Positions 1-8,016 of a DNA stretch of 25,960 nucleotides are shown in pieces. Numbering within the stretch: the stretch's first letter is position 1; every line of letters begins with the position of its first letter. The notes under the pieces are model-generated. The model did not search any database. It was not told the origin of the DNA and saw only the letters and a program-made list of their open reading frames with translations. The DNA comes from a virus. The stretch spans positions 1-25,960 of the IMG/VR virus record IMGVR_UViG_3300025174_000101; one strand, given 5' to 3'. A program made the position numbers and the translations under genes.

Positions 1-2725
1 GGAGCGGTGGGGGTGTTGCTGGTATGCCAGCCGAGCCAGTGCGCGGCACTTTCACTTCGCCGGGCACGATGGTGCCGATGAGCCGACCAATGGCCTTGAA
101 AAAGCCCGCTACTGCCAACTCGGACAGTTTAGCTATAAGTGCATCAACCATGTTGCTAAAAATCGATTGTATCTTGCCGGAAAAGTTTTGCGCATCCTGT
201 TCCATGAGGCCCAGAGTTTGTCTGAACCCAGCAACTAGCACATCTGTGGTAGCGCCTTCCAGTTTGGTGCGGAACACCTCGGCGATCTTTGATGCGCCCA
301 CACCGGCCGCATCCTCGGCACCCTTAAGATCTTTCTCTAGGCGCTGCACCTCTAGCTGGATCTTCACGTCGTGAGTCTCAGCCGCAAGCTTCTTGATGTC
401 CTCCAGCAACTGCCGGGCAAGCTGCAGCTGACCCAACTCGATGTGCGCCTCGGCCTCGATGCGCAAGCTACGCGCCTGCTCTAGCGGTCCCAGCTCACGC
501 AAGAGATCGAGCAGGCGCTGACGCTGCGCGGCAAGGGTCGCCCCAAGCGTCACATCCAGCACGAGTGCGCTTTGACCAACAGCGAGGAGCACCTGGCCCA
601 GTTGATCATAGGCAGCCACCAGCTCGGCCGGCTCGCGGCGGGCCGCTACGGCGTCGAGCGCCGCCCCCAGGCGGTCGAGCGCCTGCTCTCCCGCCTGCCC
701 GCTTGCCAGGAGCGCCTGCGTGTCCAGGATCACCGCCGACGGCGCCCCGGCTTGTTCTTGGAGCGACCGCACTGTCGCCGCCAGCCGGTCGAGCGCCGCC
801 TGCGCGGTCTCTGTCTGTAGGCGCACATTGGCCTCGATGTCCGGCAGCTTGATCTGCACGCGGCGCTGCTCGACCAACTGCCGGGCCTGAGCAAGCGTCG
901 CCAGCAAGGAATCCGCGCTGGCCACGAGCGACACATCCACCACGGCCTTGTCGCTGGCTTCCTTAAACTGCTCCTCCAGGATGCGCAGGATCTCCGCCAG
1001 CTCTTCCTCGGTCTGGGCGCGGTTGATGCGTAGCGCGACTGTCTGTTGTAGCAAGCCGCTCCTGCTGAGCACATCTAGCTGGGCCTGCACTGCTGCAATC
1101 TCGCGGCGCAGCTCCTCGGCCCTGGCAAGCGTCGTTCCCAGCTCGATGCCGACTTCTCCAGCGTCTCGCAAGGCCAGCAGCTGCTCTTCTACTGTGGCCA
1201 ACTCAGCTTGAAGATCCTGTAGGCGTGAGCGGTCGGCCTGGATCAGTACGGGTTGCTCGACCGTAGCCTTGAAGGCTTGGAAGTCCCGCAATGCCTGCTG
1301 GAAATCCGGCGTGCCCTTGACGAGCACGTCCAGTGTCTCGGCGCCCCTGAGTTGCCGGATGGCATCCTGTAGCGCCGTGGCAGCCTGGGTTGCTTGCACG
1401 GCCACCTTGACGGGGATGCCTTCGGCCGCGATGGCGCGCATCTGTTCTATGACGCGCAGGAACTCCTGGCTTGCAGCTGCGCCGCTCGACTTAACTACCT
1501 CATCCAGGAAAGCGAGCGTGCGTAGCGTCTCGTCCAGATCACCGCGCAGCACCTCGATACGGAACTGCGTCACGATCTCTTGCTCTAGGTTGGCGAAGCG
1601 CTCGCGGAAGATGCGTGCCGCTGTGCCGCTATTCTTCTCGGCTGCCACCGCCAGGGCTTCCAAGTCGCGCACCAGGTCGCGTGTGGCCCGGCTGCCAGAG
1701 GTGCCGAGACCTAGAAAGGCCTGCACGCTGCCGGTCAGACTCCGGGCAAGCTGGGCGAGGCGGGGCAAGACCACGCCGCCGATGGTCTCCCCCAGCTCGC
1801 CCATCGTGTTGCGCAGTTGATCCACGGCACCCGCATAGGTCCGCACGGAGGCTTGCGAGGCGCCGCCGAAGGAGCGGTTGATGCCCTCGAGGGCCGCCTG
1901 GAACCGCTGGCTCTTGGGGAGCGTCTGATCGATGACGATTCCCAGGCGGCCAAAGCCCTCGGTCTCTCCCTGGGCGGCGCGGGCGATGAGGAGCGCCATG
2001 GCGTCAGTTGTGCGGCCCAGGCCCGTGGCTAGATCGAGCGCCGCCTGGGTGGCCTGCTGGAGCGCCGGACCCGAGAGGCGCCCTACCTGCTGGATGAGCG
2101 CAGCGGTGGACTGGACCTGCTCGTCTGAGAAGCGCGTTACAGCGGACTGGGCGGTAGCGAAGCGCTGCATCTCCTGAACGGCAGCCCCAGAGAACCGCCC
2201 GACTGCCTGGAAGCTGAAGGCGAGCTGCGTCTGGGCCTGCTCGGCTTCTGAGGCAGCCCGGATGACACTCCGCACGGTGCGCTCGATGGCGAGGAATCCA
2301 CCCACGGTGGCGGCCGCGCGCAGAGCAAGGCCAGTCAACGCACCGCCGAGATCCTTCGCCGCGGTCGCCGCTGGCCCCAATTGCCCGCCCAGGCCTCGGG
2401 AACGCCGCGCAGCCTCCTCTGTGCCCTTGCCGGCGGCCTCTGCTGCGCCCCGCAGCTTGTCCAGCTCCTCCCGTAGCTTGGCGACCTCCTGCTGTAGCCC
2501 TTCGGGCACAGTGACGCCCAATGGGATAGGCCCGCCCTGCTCAGCTGCCTGGCTGATCGCCTGGGTGACCCGCCCGGTCGTTTCCTCCAGGCGCTCGACG
2601 CCCTGGGAGCCCTCAGCTGCCGCAGGGCCCAGCTCGCGCAGCGCCGCCGTCAGCTCCTCGGTAGCCCGTGCTACCTGGTCAGCGTTCCGGGCGCGAAAGA
2701 TGATCTCTAGGACGTTCTCAGCCAC
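1..2725 (-). CDS. Tail tape measure protein, N-terminal 908 codons (runs off the left edge)
   Basis: This frame is open from a GTG at 2725 to the left edge with no stop seen. The protein is long, Ala/Leu/Glu/Gln-rich and almost entirely helical, beginning VAENVLEIIFRARNADQVAR. It has a more hydrophobic stretch near residues 125-150 (ALTGLALRAAATVGGFLAIE) and another at the very end of the visible part (FFKAIGRLIGTIVP). This composition, together with the position directly after the tube and chaperone genes, is typical of siphovirus tape measure proteins, which set tail length and help DNA pass into the cell. The start codon overlaps the stop of the frameshifted chaperone (2718) by 8 nt; GAGGG lies about 9 nt upstream. 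The C-terminus, where lytic domains often sit, is outside the window. Role call is strong; family membership rests on context and composition. Confidence 0.88.
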   Translation of the reverse strand, partial: MAENVLEIIFRARNADQVARATEELTAALRELGPAAAEGSQGVERLEETTGRVTQAISQAAEQGGPIPLGVTVPEGLQQEVAKLREELDKLRGAAEAAGKGTEEAARRSRGLGGQLGPAATAAKDLGGALTGLALRAAATVGGFLAIERTVRSVIRAASEAEQAQTQLAFSFQAVGRFSGAAVQEMQRFATAQSAVTRFSDEQVQSTAALIQQVGRLSGPALQQATQAALDLATGLGRTTDAMALLIARAAQGETEGFGRLGIVIDQTLPKSQRFQAALEGINRSFGGASQASVRTYAGAVDQLRNTMGELGETIGGVVLPRLAQLARSLTGSVQAFLGLGTSGSRATRDLVRDLEALAVAAEKNSGTAARIFRERFANLEQEIVTQFRIEVLRGDLDETLRTLAFLDEVVKSSGAAASQEFLRVIEQMRAIAAEGIPVKVAVQATQAATALQDAIRQLRGAETLDVLVKGTPDFQQALRDFQAFKATVEQPVLIQADRSRLQDLQAELATVEEQLLALRDAGEVGIELGTTLARAEELRREIAAVQAQLDVLSRSGLLQQTVALRINRAQTEEELAEILRILEEQFKEASDKAVVDVSLVASADSLLATLAQARQLVEQRRVQIKLPDIEANVRLQTETAQAALDRLAATVRSLQEQAGAPSAVILDTQALLASGQAGEQALDRLGAALDAVAARREPAELVAAYDQLGQVLLAVGQSALVLDVTLGATLAAQRQRLLDLLRELGPLEQARSLRIEAEAHIELGQLQLARQLLEDIKKLAAETHDVKIQLEVQRLEKDLKGAEDAAGVGASKIAEVFRTKLEGATTDVLVAGFRQTLGLMEQDAQNFSGKIQSIFSNMVDALIAKLSELAVAGFFKAIGRLIGTIVPGEVKVPRTGSAGIPATPPPL

Positions 2726-2897
2726 GCGTCGCGGCCCTCAGCTTCTCGAGCTCCATGGCGTAGGCCTGCATGCACAGGATATCGAACACCATGCGATCCC
2801 CCGGCACCCATTCACCCGGCCGATCCAGCCGGTTCCATGCCCACTCGTGCGGCGCCCTCCCGTAGCTCACTGCTAGCTGGTGATACATCGCCAGTTC
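2718..2897 (-). CDS. Tail assembly chaperone, downstream (frameshifted) part
   Basis: An open frame of 59 codons, in the +1 frame relative to the chaperone gene, encodes ELAMYHQLAVSYGR followed by APHEWAWNRLDRPGEW and ends at the TGA at 2718. It reads as real protein (YH, HEWAW, ELEKL) whereas the zero-frame tail over the same DNA is low-complexity. No start with a Shine-Dalgarno is available: ATG 2888 and a later GTG both lack one. In most tailed phages the two chaperone parts between tube and tape measure genes are joined by programmed frameshifting, giving a short and a long form that bind the tape measure protein. Here the joined product would be 200 + 59 = 259 residues. The coding call is firm; the frameshift mechanism is inferred. 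Confidence 0.75.
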   Translation of the reverse strand, partial: ELAMYHQLAVSYGRAPHEWAWNRLDRPGEWVPGDRMVFDILCMQAYAMELEKLRAATRG

Positions 2898-3498
2898 GGG
2901 GACCGCGAAACTTGCGCACCACGCCAGTAAAGGCGCCTGCCCCTTCGTTCAAGTCGTGCACCAGGCGTGCTGCGCACTCGTCTACGAGCCCAGAACCCAA
3001 ACGGTCGAGCTGGTCCAGCGTGATTTCCCACTTGCCGTTGTCAGCCGTGGCGCCTGTATCCAGCACCCGCACACCTTGCCAGCGTGTCTTTCCGAGCCCC
3101 GCATCCCAGACGCGCACCGCCTGCAGCGTCGCCTGGACCAATCGGCAGGCCCATCGGTGCGTCTCTTCGCGCTCCGTACGGCTAGGTGATGGGCTATCGG
3201 CTTGCAGCACAGGCAAACCCGTGGGTAAGCCCCGTTCATCCAGGAAGCTCGACCACTCATGGTTGGCCAGCTGGCGCAGGCGAACACCCCTAGGTGTACC
3301 GTCCGGGTAACCGCCTATGAATCCATTGCAGGGACAGGGACCAACTGCTCCGTTGGCAAACCGCGCTTGTGATTCTGCGCATTGACCCACTACGTGCAGT
3401 TCGATAGCGTGCTCGCAAGCCCCGCAGGGGTACCACACGTCCACCATGGGCACGCCCAGGGCAGTGAAGATGTCGCCAGTTCCGTTCTCGTCACTCAT
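2812..3498 (-). CDS. Tail assembly chaperone, upstream frame
   Basis: The protein is 228 residues in the zero frame, starting at ATG 3498 (MSDENGTGDIFTALG) after an AGGGGAAG purine stretch; the frame is open further upstream but that part is low-complexity Arg/Ser-rich and overlaps the tube gene, so it is not coding. The N-terminal third carries two CxxC-like pairs (YPCGACEH near residue 28 and CPCNGF near residue 55), which could bind a metal. The C-terminal part is amphipathic helix. Its place between the tube genes and tape measure gene, plus the overlapping +1 ORF, identifies it as the short form of the tail assembly chaperone (lambda gpG-like role). After the proposed shift at codon 200 it would continue into the ORF ending at 2718. 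The sequence itself is not a family I can name. Confidence 0.72.
   Translation of the reverse strand: MSDENGTGDIFTALGVPMVDVWYPCGACEHAIELHVVGQCAESQARFANGAVGPCPCNGFIGGYPDGTPRGVRLRQLANHEWSSFLDERGLPTGLPVLQADSPSPSRTEREETHRWACRLVQATLQAVRVWDAGLGKTRWQGVRVLDTGATADNGKWEITLDQLDRLGSGLVDECAARLVHDLNEGAGAFTGVVRKFRGPRTGDVSPASSELREGAARVGMEPAGSAG
2896..2904 (-). other. Candidate +1 ribosomal frameshift site (GGT CCC CGA)
   Basis: On the minus strand the zero frame reads GGT CCC CGA. A peptidyl-tRNA on CCC can move one base forward and re-pair with CCC, after which the next codon is GAA, in the frame that encodes the downstream chaperone part. CCC-N runs followed by a slow codon or a stop are known +1 shift sites in some phage tail genes, and CGA is a slowly decoded codon in many bacteria. 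No -1 heptamer of the X XXY YYZ type is needed, because the required shift is +1 (or -2). Confidence 0.55.
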
Positions 3499-3610
3499 CT
3501 TTCTTCCCCTCGCGCTAAAAGAGCGAGCCACACTGCACGCCCGGGTCGAACACGAGGGGTCTCCGGCCGGTGGGCAGGTGGCTCGCGTGGGTGTCGCTCT
3601 AACCCCTCGT
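3499..3610 (-). promoter_or_regulatory. Intergenic structured leader of the chaperone gene
   Basis: This is 112 nt of non-coding DNA between the second tube gene and the chaperone. It holds interleaved perfect inverted repeats: GCGAGCCAC at 3523-3531 with GTGGCTCGC at 3578-3586, and ACGAGGGGT at 3552-3560 with ACCCCTCGT at 3602-3610. A third copy, CCCCTCG at 3506-3512, can also pair with 3553-3559. On the minus-strand RNA this third copy is the GGGG ribosome-binding region just before the chaperone ATG. The pairings compete, so the leader could switch between an exposed and a hidden ribosome-binding site. Structure is seen in the sequence; function is inferred. Confidence 0.5.
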
Positions 3611-4876
3611 CTAGAGCAACGTCGAGTGCGGCTCATTGCCCCCTGTCGTGGCAGGCGTGTTGAACTTCGCTGATCCGTCATCTCCATCCGCCACTTGCGC
3701 GGCGATGAGGAGTGGCACCTTGTAGACGGTGGGCGGGGCCCAAGTGGCGCCGCCGATGCTGCCGCGGAACCACCGCTCGGCCCAGCGGAAAGTGAGCGCG
3801 GCGCCTGACTCGATTGGATTCTGCGCTTCCGAGACCACACCGGCATTAGTTGCGATCTCAAAGGCATAGGGCACATTGTTGGCTGCGTCAGCCAATGGCG
3901 TAAGAGGTGAGTGCGTGGCACCAGTAGGTGCGCTAATCCATCGCAAGCGGCGAATACCTGAGACCGTAGCGCCCGCAACGAATTCCCAGTAAACCTGTCC
4001 GCCTGACACATCTAGCGATTCCTGCTCCAGCAACGAAACGTAGTTGCTGCCAGCCTCTACTGCCGCCACGTGGCCCACGTTGTTGTCCGTATCAAAGCTA
4101 GTCGCGTAACGCGGCGGGAACTCGATCTTGTTATCGAAGCGCAGCGTGAATTCGCGCAAGTTGCGAACATTGACGAGCGCACCACCCTCGCTGATGCTGG
4201 CCAGCACCGGGTGCGTGTTGTCCTTGCTCAAGTCGAGCGGCTTGACGAAGTACCTGTTGGATTGCATGGCGATGGGCGTCACGCCCACCCCGGACAGCCG
4301 CGTCGGCTCCGGCCCCAGCACATCCCAGAGCGCTGTCAGCCATCCATCTGCGTCCTGCTGGATGGTGCAACCGACGATGCGCGCGCCCAGGATCTTCTCA
4401 ATGGTCCCGGCGGTGGTATCGGGGCCCATCTTGCTGATCCGTAGGGCAAGGCCATAGGTCAATGCGCTCCTGCTCCCGTCCAGGTCCATCTTGTAGCTCT
4501 GCGGGATGTACCAGTGCGCACTGGTCGTTGGTGTCGCACCAGGCGCTGTCACGCCATTCAATAGGCGGTCTGCCGTCCGGCCCTCAAGACCACCCATGAG
4601 CTGGCACAAGAGAATGTGGAAAAACGTTGCGTTGTAGTAGACGAGCGTGCGGAACTGCCCGCGCCACCTACCGGCGCCGTAATCCAGCGTCTTGATGGCC
4701 CCTACGGCCGCGATCTCGGACGATGCCGCGAGCTGTGCGCGCTCGAGCCGCATGGTCTCGCCGGCAAACGGCACACGGAAGTACGCGCTGGGATACGACG
4801 GATCGTCTGCAGCCGAGATGCGCGCGGCGATCTCAAGCGCCACGAAGGTCTGGCTGCCATGGATGATAGTCGGCAC
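3611..4876 (-). CDS. Second tail tube-like protein (paralogue of the gene ending at 4889)
   Basis: The protein is 421 residues, starting at GTG 4876 (GTG CCG ACT ATC ATC) behind GGGGGTGAAC. It shares the opening MPTI[IV]HG with the neighbouring upstream protein and keeps matching blocks in the same order: GETMRLE versus RETMHLE, HWYIP versus HWYLP, SKMGPDTTAG versus WKSGPSAAG, and FTLRFDNK versus FTLNVDRH. The two are therefore tandem paralogues. The protein is beta-rich, as expected of phage tail tube subunits that stack as hexamers around the tape measure. It has about 55 extra residues compared with its partner. Possible roles are a second tube subunit, a tube cap or a specialised terminal ring protein; the sequence does not decide between them. 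Confidence 0.65.
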   Translation of the reverse strand: MPTIIHGSQTFVALEIAARISAADDPSYPSAYFRVPFAGETMRLERAQLAASSEIAAVGAIKTLDYGAGRWRGQFRTLVYYNATFFHILLCQLMGGLEGRTADRLLNGVTAPGATPTTSAHWYIPQSYKMDLDGSRSALTYGLALRISKMGPDTTAGTIEKILGARIVGCTIQQDADGWLTALWDVLGPEPTRLSGVGVTPIAMQSNRYFVKPLDLSKDNTHPVLASISEGGALVNVRNLREFTLRFDNKIEFPPRYATSFDTDNNVGHVAAVEAGSNYVSLLEQESLDVSGGQVYWEFVAGATVSGIRRLRWISAPTGATHSPLTPLADAANNVPYAFEIATNAGVVSEAQNPIESGAALTFRWAERWFRGSIGGATWAPPTVYKVPLLIAAQVADGDDGSAKFNTPATTGGNEPHSTLL

Positions 4877-4888
4877 TTGTTCACCCCC

Positions 4889-5989
4889 TTACGACTGGAC
4901 GACGTTGCCGGCGTCCACAGTAAAGTGATCGTCTAGATCCACTGTGTCAGCCACAAAGACGCCGATGCGTGCGTCCATGTTGCCATGCGCGGGCGTGGCA
5001 GTCGCACCCTCGATGGCCTGGAATGTATGGCTCACGGGGTTGTTGCCGGCCTCCTTGACGCTATCATCGCCGGCGATCCAACTGACGCTAGGGAAATCCA
5101 GGTCCATGGCGTACACTTGTCCGGCTGCCGCCACTACGGTATCGCGTAGTCGAATGCGGCATTTGCTCGCCGTGCGGTTCAAGTACTCGGTCGCTGGTTG
5201 GCCGCTAGCTGCGAAGTCTTGCGTCAGCAAGCCCAGCACCTCGCACGTCACCGTGCGGTTCTCCGTGGGCCCCGGCTGGTTTGCCGTGTCGATGCTGTTC
5301 ATGAACGCAGGATCAGCTGTCACGTGACGGTCCACGTTGAGCGTGAACCCACGCACATCACGATTCGCCAGTGTCGCACCGGTCTGGAAGTTGGCTCCCG
5401 TGTTGGTCAACCACCGTGCCTTGGTCGTGATGGCGCCCGTTGGCGCCGCAGGCGAGCCCGTTACGTCGGTATCCACTTCCGTGGCTGCCACGAAAGCGAT
5501 GGTAACTGTGGCCAACCCATCCGGCGGCAGCTCGAATCGGAAGCTCGTCACAATACAGCCGCGGAACTCTGCCCAGCGGCCCGCAGCACTCGGCCCTGAC
5601 TTCCACACACGTATGGCCATACTGCGGCCTACGTTGTTCGGCAAGTACCAGTGCGAGTTGCCGCCTGTGGCAACTGTATCGTCGAGGAAGGTGTTAAGCA
5701 CACGGCGCTCCTCGCCGAACACATGGCCGAGCAAGAAGTTGAACCAGCTACCGTCGATGCGTGGATTGAAGACCAGCTCTCCAGTACCGCGCTTGTTCAG
5801 CACCTCGACCAGCGTCTGGCTGCCGATGCTGCCGAACTCCGGGCTAGGGGGCACCTGGTCGTATTCCAGGTGCATCGTCTCCCGGATGACTGGCACCCCG
5901 ATGAAGCTGCCGGTACCCGTCTGGTAGGCGCTCTCGTCCCGGATCTCGACTCCGGTAAAGGCATCATTGCCGTGTACGATTGTCGGCAC
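4889..5989 (-). CDS. Major tail (tube) protein
   Basis: The protein is 366 residues, starting at GTG 5989 after a strong GGAGGTGGTAACAG ribosome-binding site, among the best in the tail module. It is beta-rich, with many Thr, Val, Ala and Gly residues, and ends in an Ig-like, low-charge region. It sits after the tail terminator-like gene and before the chaperone and tape measure genes, the usual place for the tube protein. It is longer than simple tube proteins (often 140-250 residues), so extra decoration domains are likely. The following gene (4876-3611) is a diverged copy of it. The strong ribosome-binding site fits a product needed in many copies. Assignment rests on synteny and composition rather than on a recognised motif. 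Confidence 0.68.
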   Translation of the reverse strand: MPTIVHGNDAFTGVEIRDESAYQTGTGSFIGVPVIRETMHLEYDQVPPSPEFGSIGSQTLVEVLNKRGTGELVFNPRIDGSWFNFLLGHVFGEERRVLNTFLDDTVATGGNSHWYLPNNVGRSMAIRVWKSGPSAAGRWAEFRGCIVTSFRFELPPDGLATVTIAFVAATEVDTDVTGSPAAPTGAITTKARWLTNTGANFQTGATLANRDVRGFTLNVDRHVTADPAFMNSIDTANQPGPTENRTVTCEVLGLLTQDFAASGQPATEYLNRTASKCRIRLRDTVVAAAGQVYAMDLDFPSVSWIAGDDSVKEAGNNPVSHTFQAIEGATATPAHGNMDARIGVFVADTVDLDDHFTVDAGNVVQS

Positions 5990-6043
5990 CTGTTACCACC
6001 TCCCCACCACCACAGCCGCCGCCCCAGGTCCCAGGCGCCGACG

Positions 6044-6514
6044 TTAGATAGTCGTTCCCGCCATGTAGTGGTAATCGGCCACCACATGGACCGCCACGAA
6101 GGCCACGTCTCCAGCCGGATCATAGGCCGGTTGCGCGACACGTGCGATGTGTGCGCGCTGCACCTTGTTGTTGAGCGTGGGCGTCTGTCCCACGCGTTTG
6201 TTCACGTCCGCGATCAGCCGGTTGAGACGCTGCCGCGGGGGCTCGTCGCGCGAGCCCCGGAGCATCAAGTCCAGCACTAGCTCCAGCAGCACCTCGCGTT
6301 CGGTGTCAGGCGATACAAAAATTGCCTTGTGCTCCTCGGTGCCCTCCTGCACCTGCACGTGCACCGATTGCGTGGATTCCACCCGCAAGCTGCGCGTCAG
6401 CACGCCCTGATCCACTGCTCCAGGTGGCGAGAGATCGAAACTGAATCCCGCGGCAGGCGTAATGCCTTGCAGAATGGTCACGAGCGCGTCGAGCGCGTCT
6501 TGCCGAATGCTCAC
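6044..6514 (-). CDS. Tail terminator / minor tail protein U-like
   Basis: The protein is 156 residues, starting at GTG 6514, which overlaps the previous stop (GTGA). It begins with a helix SIRQDALDALVTILQGI and contains alternating beta strands and a central charged helix (EREVLLELVLDLMLRG), the layout of tail terminator proteins that cap the tube and join it to the head. It lies between the HK97 gp10-like gene and the tube gene, as in lambda-like and HK97-like phages. No motif is decisive. A 54-nt gap follows before the tube gene, one of the longer spacers in the block. Confidence 0.62.
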   Translation of the reverse strand: MSIRQDALDALVTILQGITPAAGFSFDLSPPGAVDQGVLTRSLRVESTQSVHVQVQEGTEEHKAIFVSPDTEREVLLELVLDLMLRGSRDEPPRQRLNRLIADVNKRVGQTPTLNNKVQRAHIARVAQPAYDPAGDVAFVAVHVVADYHYMAGTTI

Positions 6515-6699
6515 GTGTTGCGCCCTTCCATCGTTTCCGCCACATCATGAAGCTGATCTGCCAGCTTGCGGACTAGGCTAGACTGCTGCGCATCGCCGCG
6601 GCTCCCGTGGTACACTTCCACGATGCCGTGCAGGACGTGCTCGCACTCAGCCAGCCGCCCGGCGATCTCGTAGACCTTGGCAATCTCATCGGCTGTCAC
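6511..6699 (-). CDS. Small helical protein in the head-tail junction module
   Basis: The protein is 62 residues, starting at GTG 6699 within the previous gene's stop (GTGA overlap) behind AGGGGG. It is mostly charged helix (MTADEIAKVYEIAGRLAEC) with one Cys and several His residues. It is translationally coupled on both sides. I do not recognise a family. Its position between the gp10-like and terminator-like genes suggests a virion-assembly role, but no function should be assigned. Confidence 0.62.
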   Translation of the reverse strand: MTADEIAKVYEIAGRLAECEHVLHGIVEVYHGSRGDAQQSSLVRKLADQLHDVAETMEGRNT

Positions 6700-7379
6700 A
6701 GGAACCCCCTAGCTAGGCGCTTGGTCAGAAGCGCTAGCACAGCTGGCGTCTTGTCCCTGACGCTCCGCTCTAGGTACAGGTGCCCCCTGATCTTCATGAA
6801 CCGCCCATGCGCGCGCACCTGCACGAGACCTCCACCACCATCCAGTCGGCCGCTCAAAGGCTCGATGTTGCCCTGCAGGCCGCGCATGCGGCGGGCGGCG
6901 CGGGCGAGCTGCTGCTGCTTCCTGACACCCACGCCATGGGCCGCACGTGAGCGGCGCTCCCTGTTCTCGTGGGCCTCGCGCTTGCGTCGCACCTCACCAC
7001 GCCGGCGCAGCTTGGCCTGCGTGCCACGCACCGGAGCCAGCCTCCGGCGCTGCCCTGGTCGCCGCAGGTGCTCCTTGACCCATACAGGGCCGCTGAAGCC
7101 GTAGTTGTGCACGCGGGCGTACTTGACGCGTGTACCCAAGATAACCGTAGCCGCATCCAGCGTCCCCGGTACACGTTGCGGTCGCCAGCCACCGCGCAGA
7201 CGGCCAGTTTTGCCTACGTAAAGCGGTCCACTAGTCAAATAGGTCTCCACCATGTGCGTGCGCACGAGCTCGGCGCCCTCGAACAGCGCCTGCTCAGTTT
7301 CCGGCCCCAAGCGGCCAACGAAAAGCCCCAGCTTATGGGTGATCTCCTGCAGGCCAGTGATCTCGACCGCTTGGGCCAC
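6696..7379 (-). CDS. HK97 gp10-like tail completion protein with Arg-rich insertion
   Basis: The protein is 227 residues, starting at GTG 7379 directly after the previous stop. The first 100 residues follow the HK97 gp10 pattern: ITGLQEITHKLG, then a helix GAELVRTHMVETY, SGPLYVGKTGRLRGGW, and ILGTRVKYARVHNYG. Members of this family act at the head-tail joint and tail completion. Residues about 105-170 form a very basic stretch (many Arg, with some Lys) not usual in gp10; it could contact DNA or the tube lumen. The C-terminus returns to KIRGHLYLERSVRDKTPAV, the typical C-terminal helix of the family. The pattern is recognised by eye. Confidence 0.78.
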   Translation of the reverse strand: MAQAVEITGLQEITHKLGLFVGRLGPETEQALFEGAELVRTHMVETYLTSGPLYVGKTGRLRGGWRPQRVPGTLDAATVILGTRVKYARVHNYGFSGPVWVKEHLRRPGQRRRLAPVRGTQAKLRRRGEVRRKREAHENRERRSRAAHGVGVRKQQQLARAARRMRGLQGNIEPLSGRLDGGGGLVQVRAHGRFMKIRGHLYLERSVRDKTPAVLALLTKRLARGFL

Positions 7380-8015
7380 TTAGATCAGGCCCCCCTTGTT
7401 GGCATACCGCTCGAACACGGCCGCCGCTGATCCTGGGATGGTCGTAAAGGTGTAGCTCGTGGCTCCAGACTCATCGCTCTCGCTCGTCTGGTCCAGGCGC
7501 TCACCTGCGGCGCGCCGCCACTCAATCGACATCCACTGCAGGAGCGCATGCTTTACGTCCTCGGGGGCCGCCGTGAAGCCGGCCTGGTAGACGACACGAA
7601 GCGTCTGCTTTCCTGACGGCCAACCGTCATACACGTTGTGCAACAAGGCGGCTTCATCGTCCCGCACGTACTCGCTCGTCGGGTACACGTAATCGCTCAC
7701 CCAGCCGCCAGCTGAGTAGTAACCCCGGGCGATGCTCGTGAAGGCAGCAATGGGCCTGTATGGTAACGCCAGCAGCCAACCGTCCCAGCTGCCATCAAGC
7801 ACTAGATCCCAGTTTGTACTGTTGTGCTTGATGAAGCGCTCGCGCATGCGGTGGTAGGCTGCGCGATTCACGCCATCCACGACCTGCTGCATGCGATTGT
7901 CGTCGGCCGTCTCGCCTTCCTTATCCAAGAAGATTTTGAGCTCGCTCAAGGTCACCAGCTCCAGGTTCGCTTTCGTGACTGCCGGCCCCGCGATGCGCAC
8001 CACATAGGCGCCCAT
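7380..8015 (-). CDS. Head-tail connector protein (HK97 gp6-like)
   Basis: The protein is 211 residues, starting at ATG 8015 after GGAGACTGAC; the start follows the previous stop by one base. LVTLSELKIFLDKEGETADD near residue 21 is followed by a helix with MQQVVDGVNRAAYHRM, the usual opening of gp6/gp15-type connector proteins. WMSIEWRRAAGERL near residue 165 fits the C-terminal helix, and the final third has the TFTTIP type of strand. These proteins form the ring below the portal through which DNA passes. Placement between capsid and gp10-like genes agrees. Confidence 0.8.
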   Translation of the reverse strand: MGAYVVRIAGPAVTKANLELVTLSELKIFLDKEGETADDNRMQQVVDGVNRAAYHRMRERFIKHNSTNWDLVLDGSWDGWLLALPYRPIAAFTSIARGYYSAGGWVSDYVYPTSEYVRDDEAALLHNVYDGWPSGKQTLRVVYQAGFTAAPEDVKHALLQWMSIEWRRAAGERLDQTSESDESGATSYTFTTIPGSAAAVFERYANKGGLI

Positions 8016-8016
8016 G

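Noticed and set aside
3499-4011. N-terminal extension of the chaperone frame up to 4011
   Set aside because: It runs under the second tube gene, is Arg/Ser/Pro-rich and lacks a ribosome-binding site; the start at 3498 with a purine-rich leader is far better.
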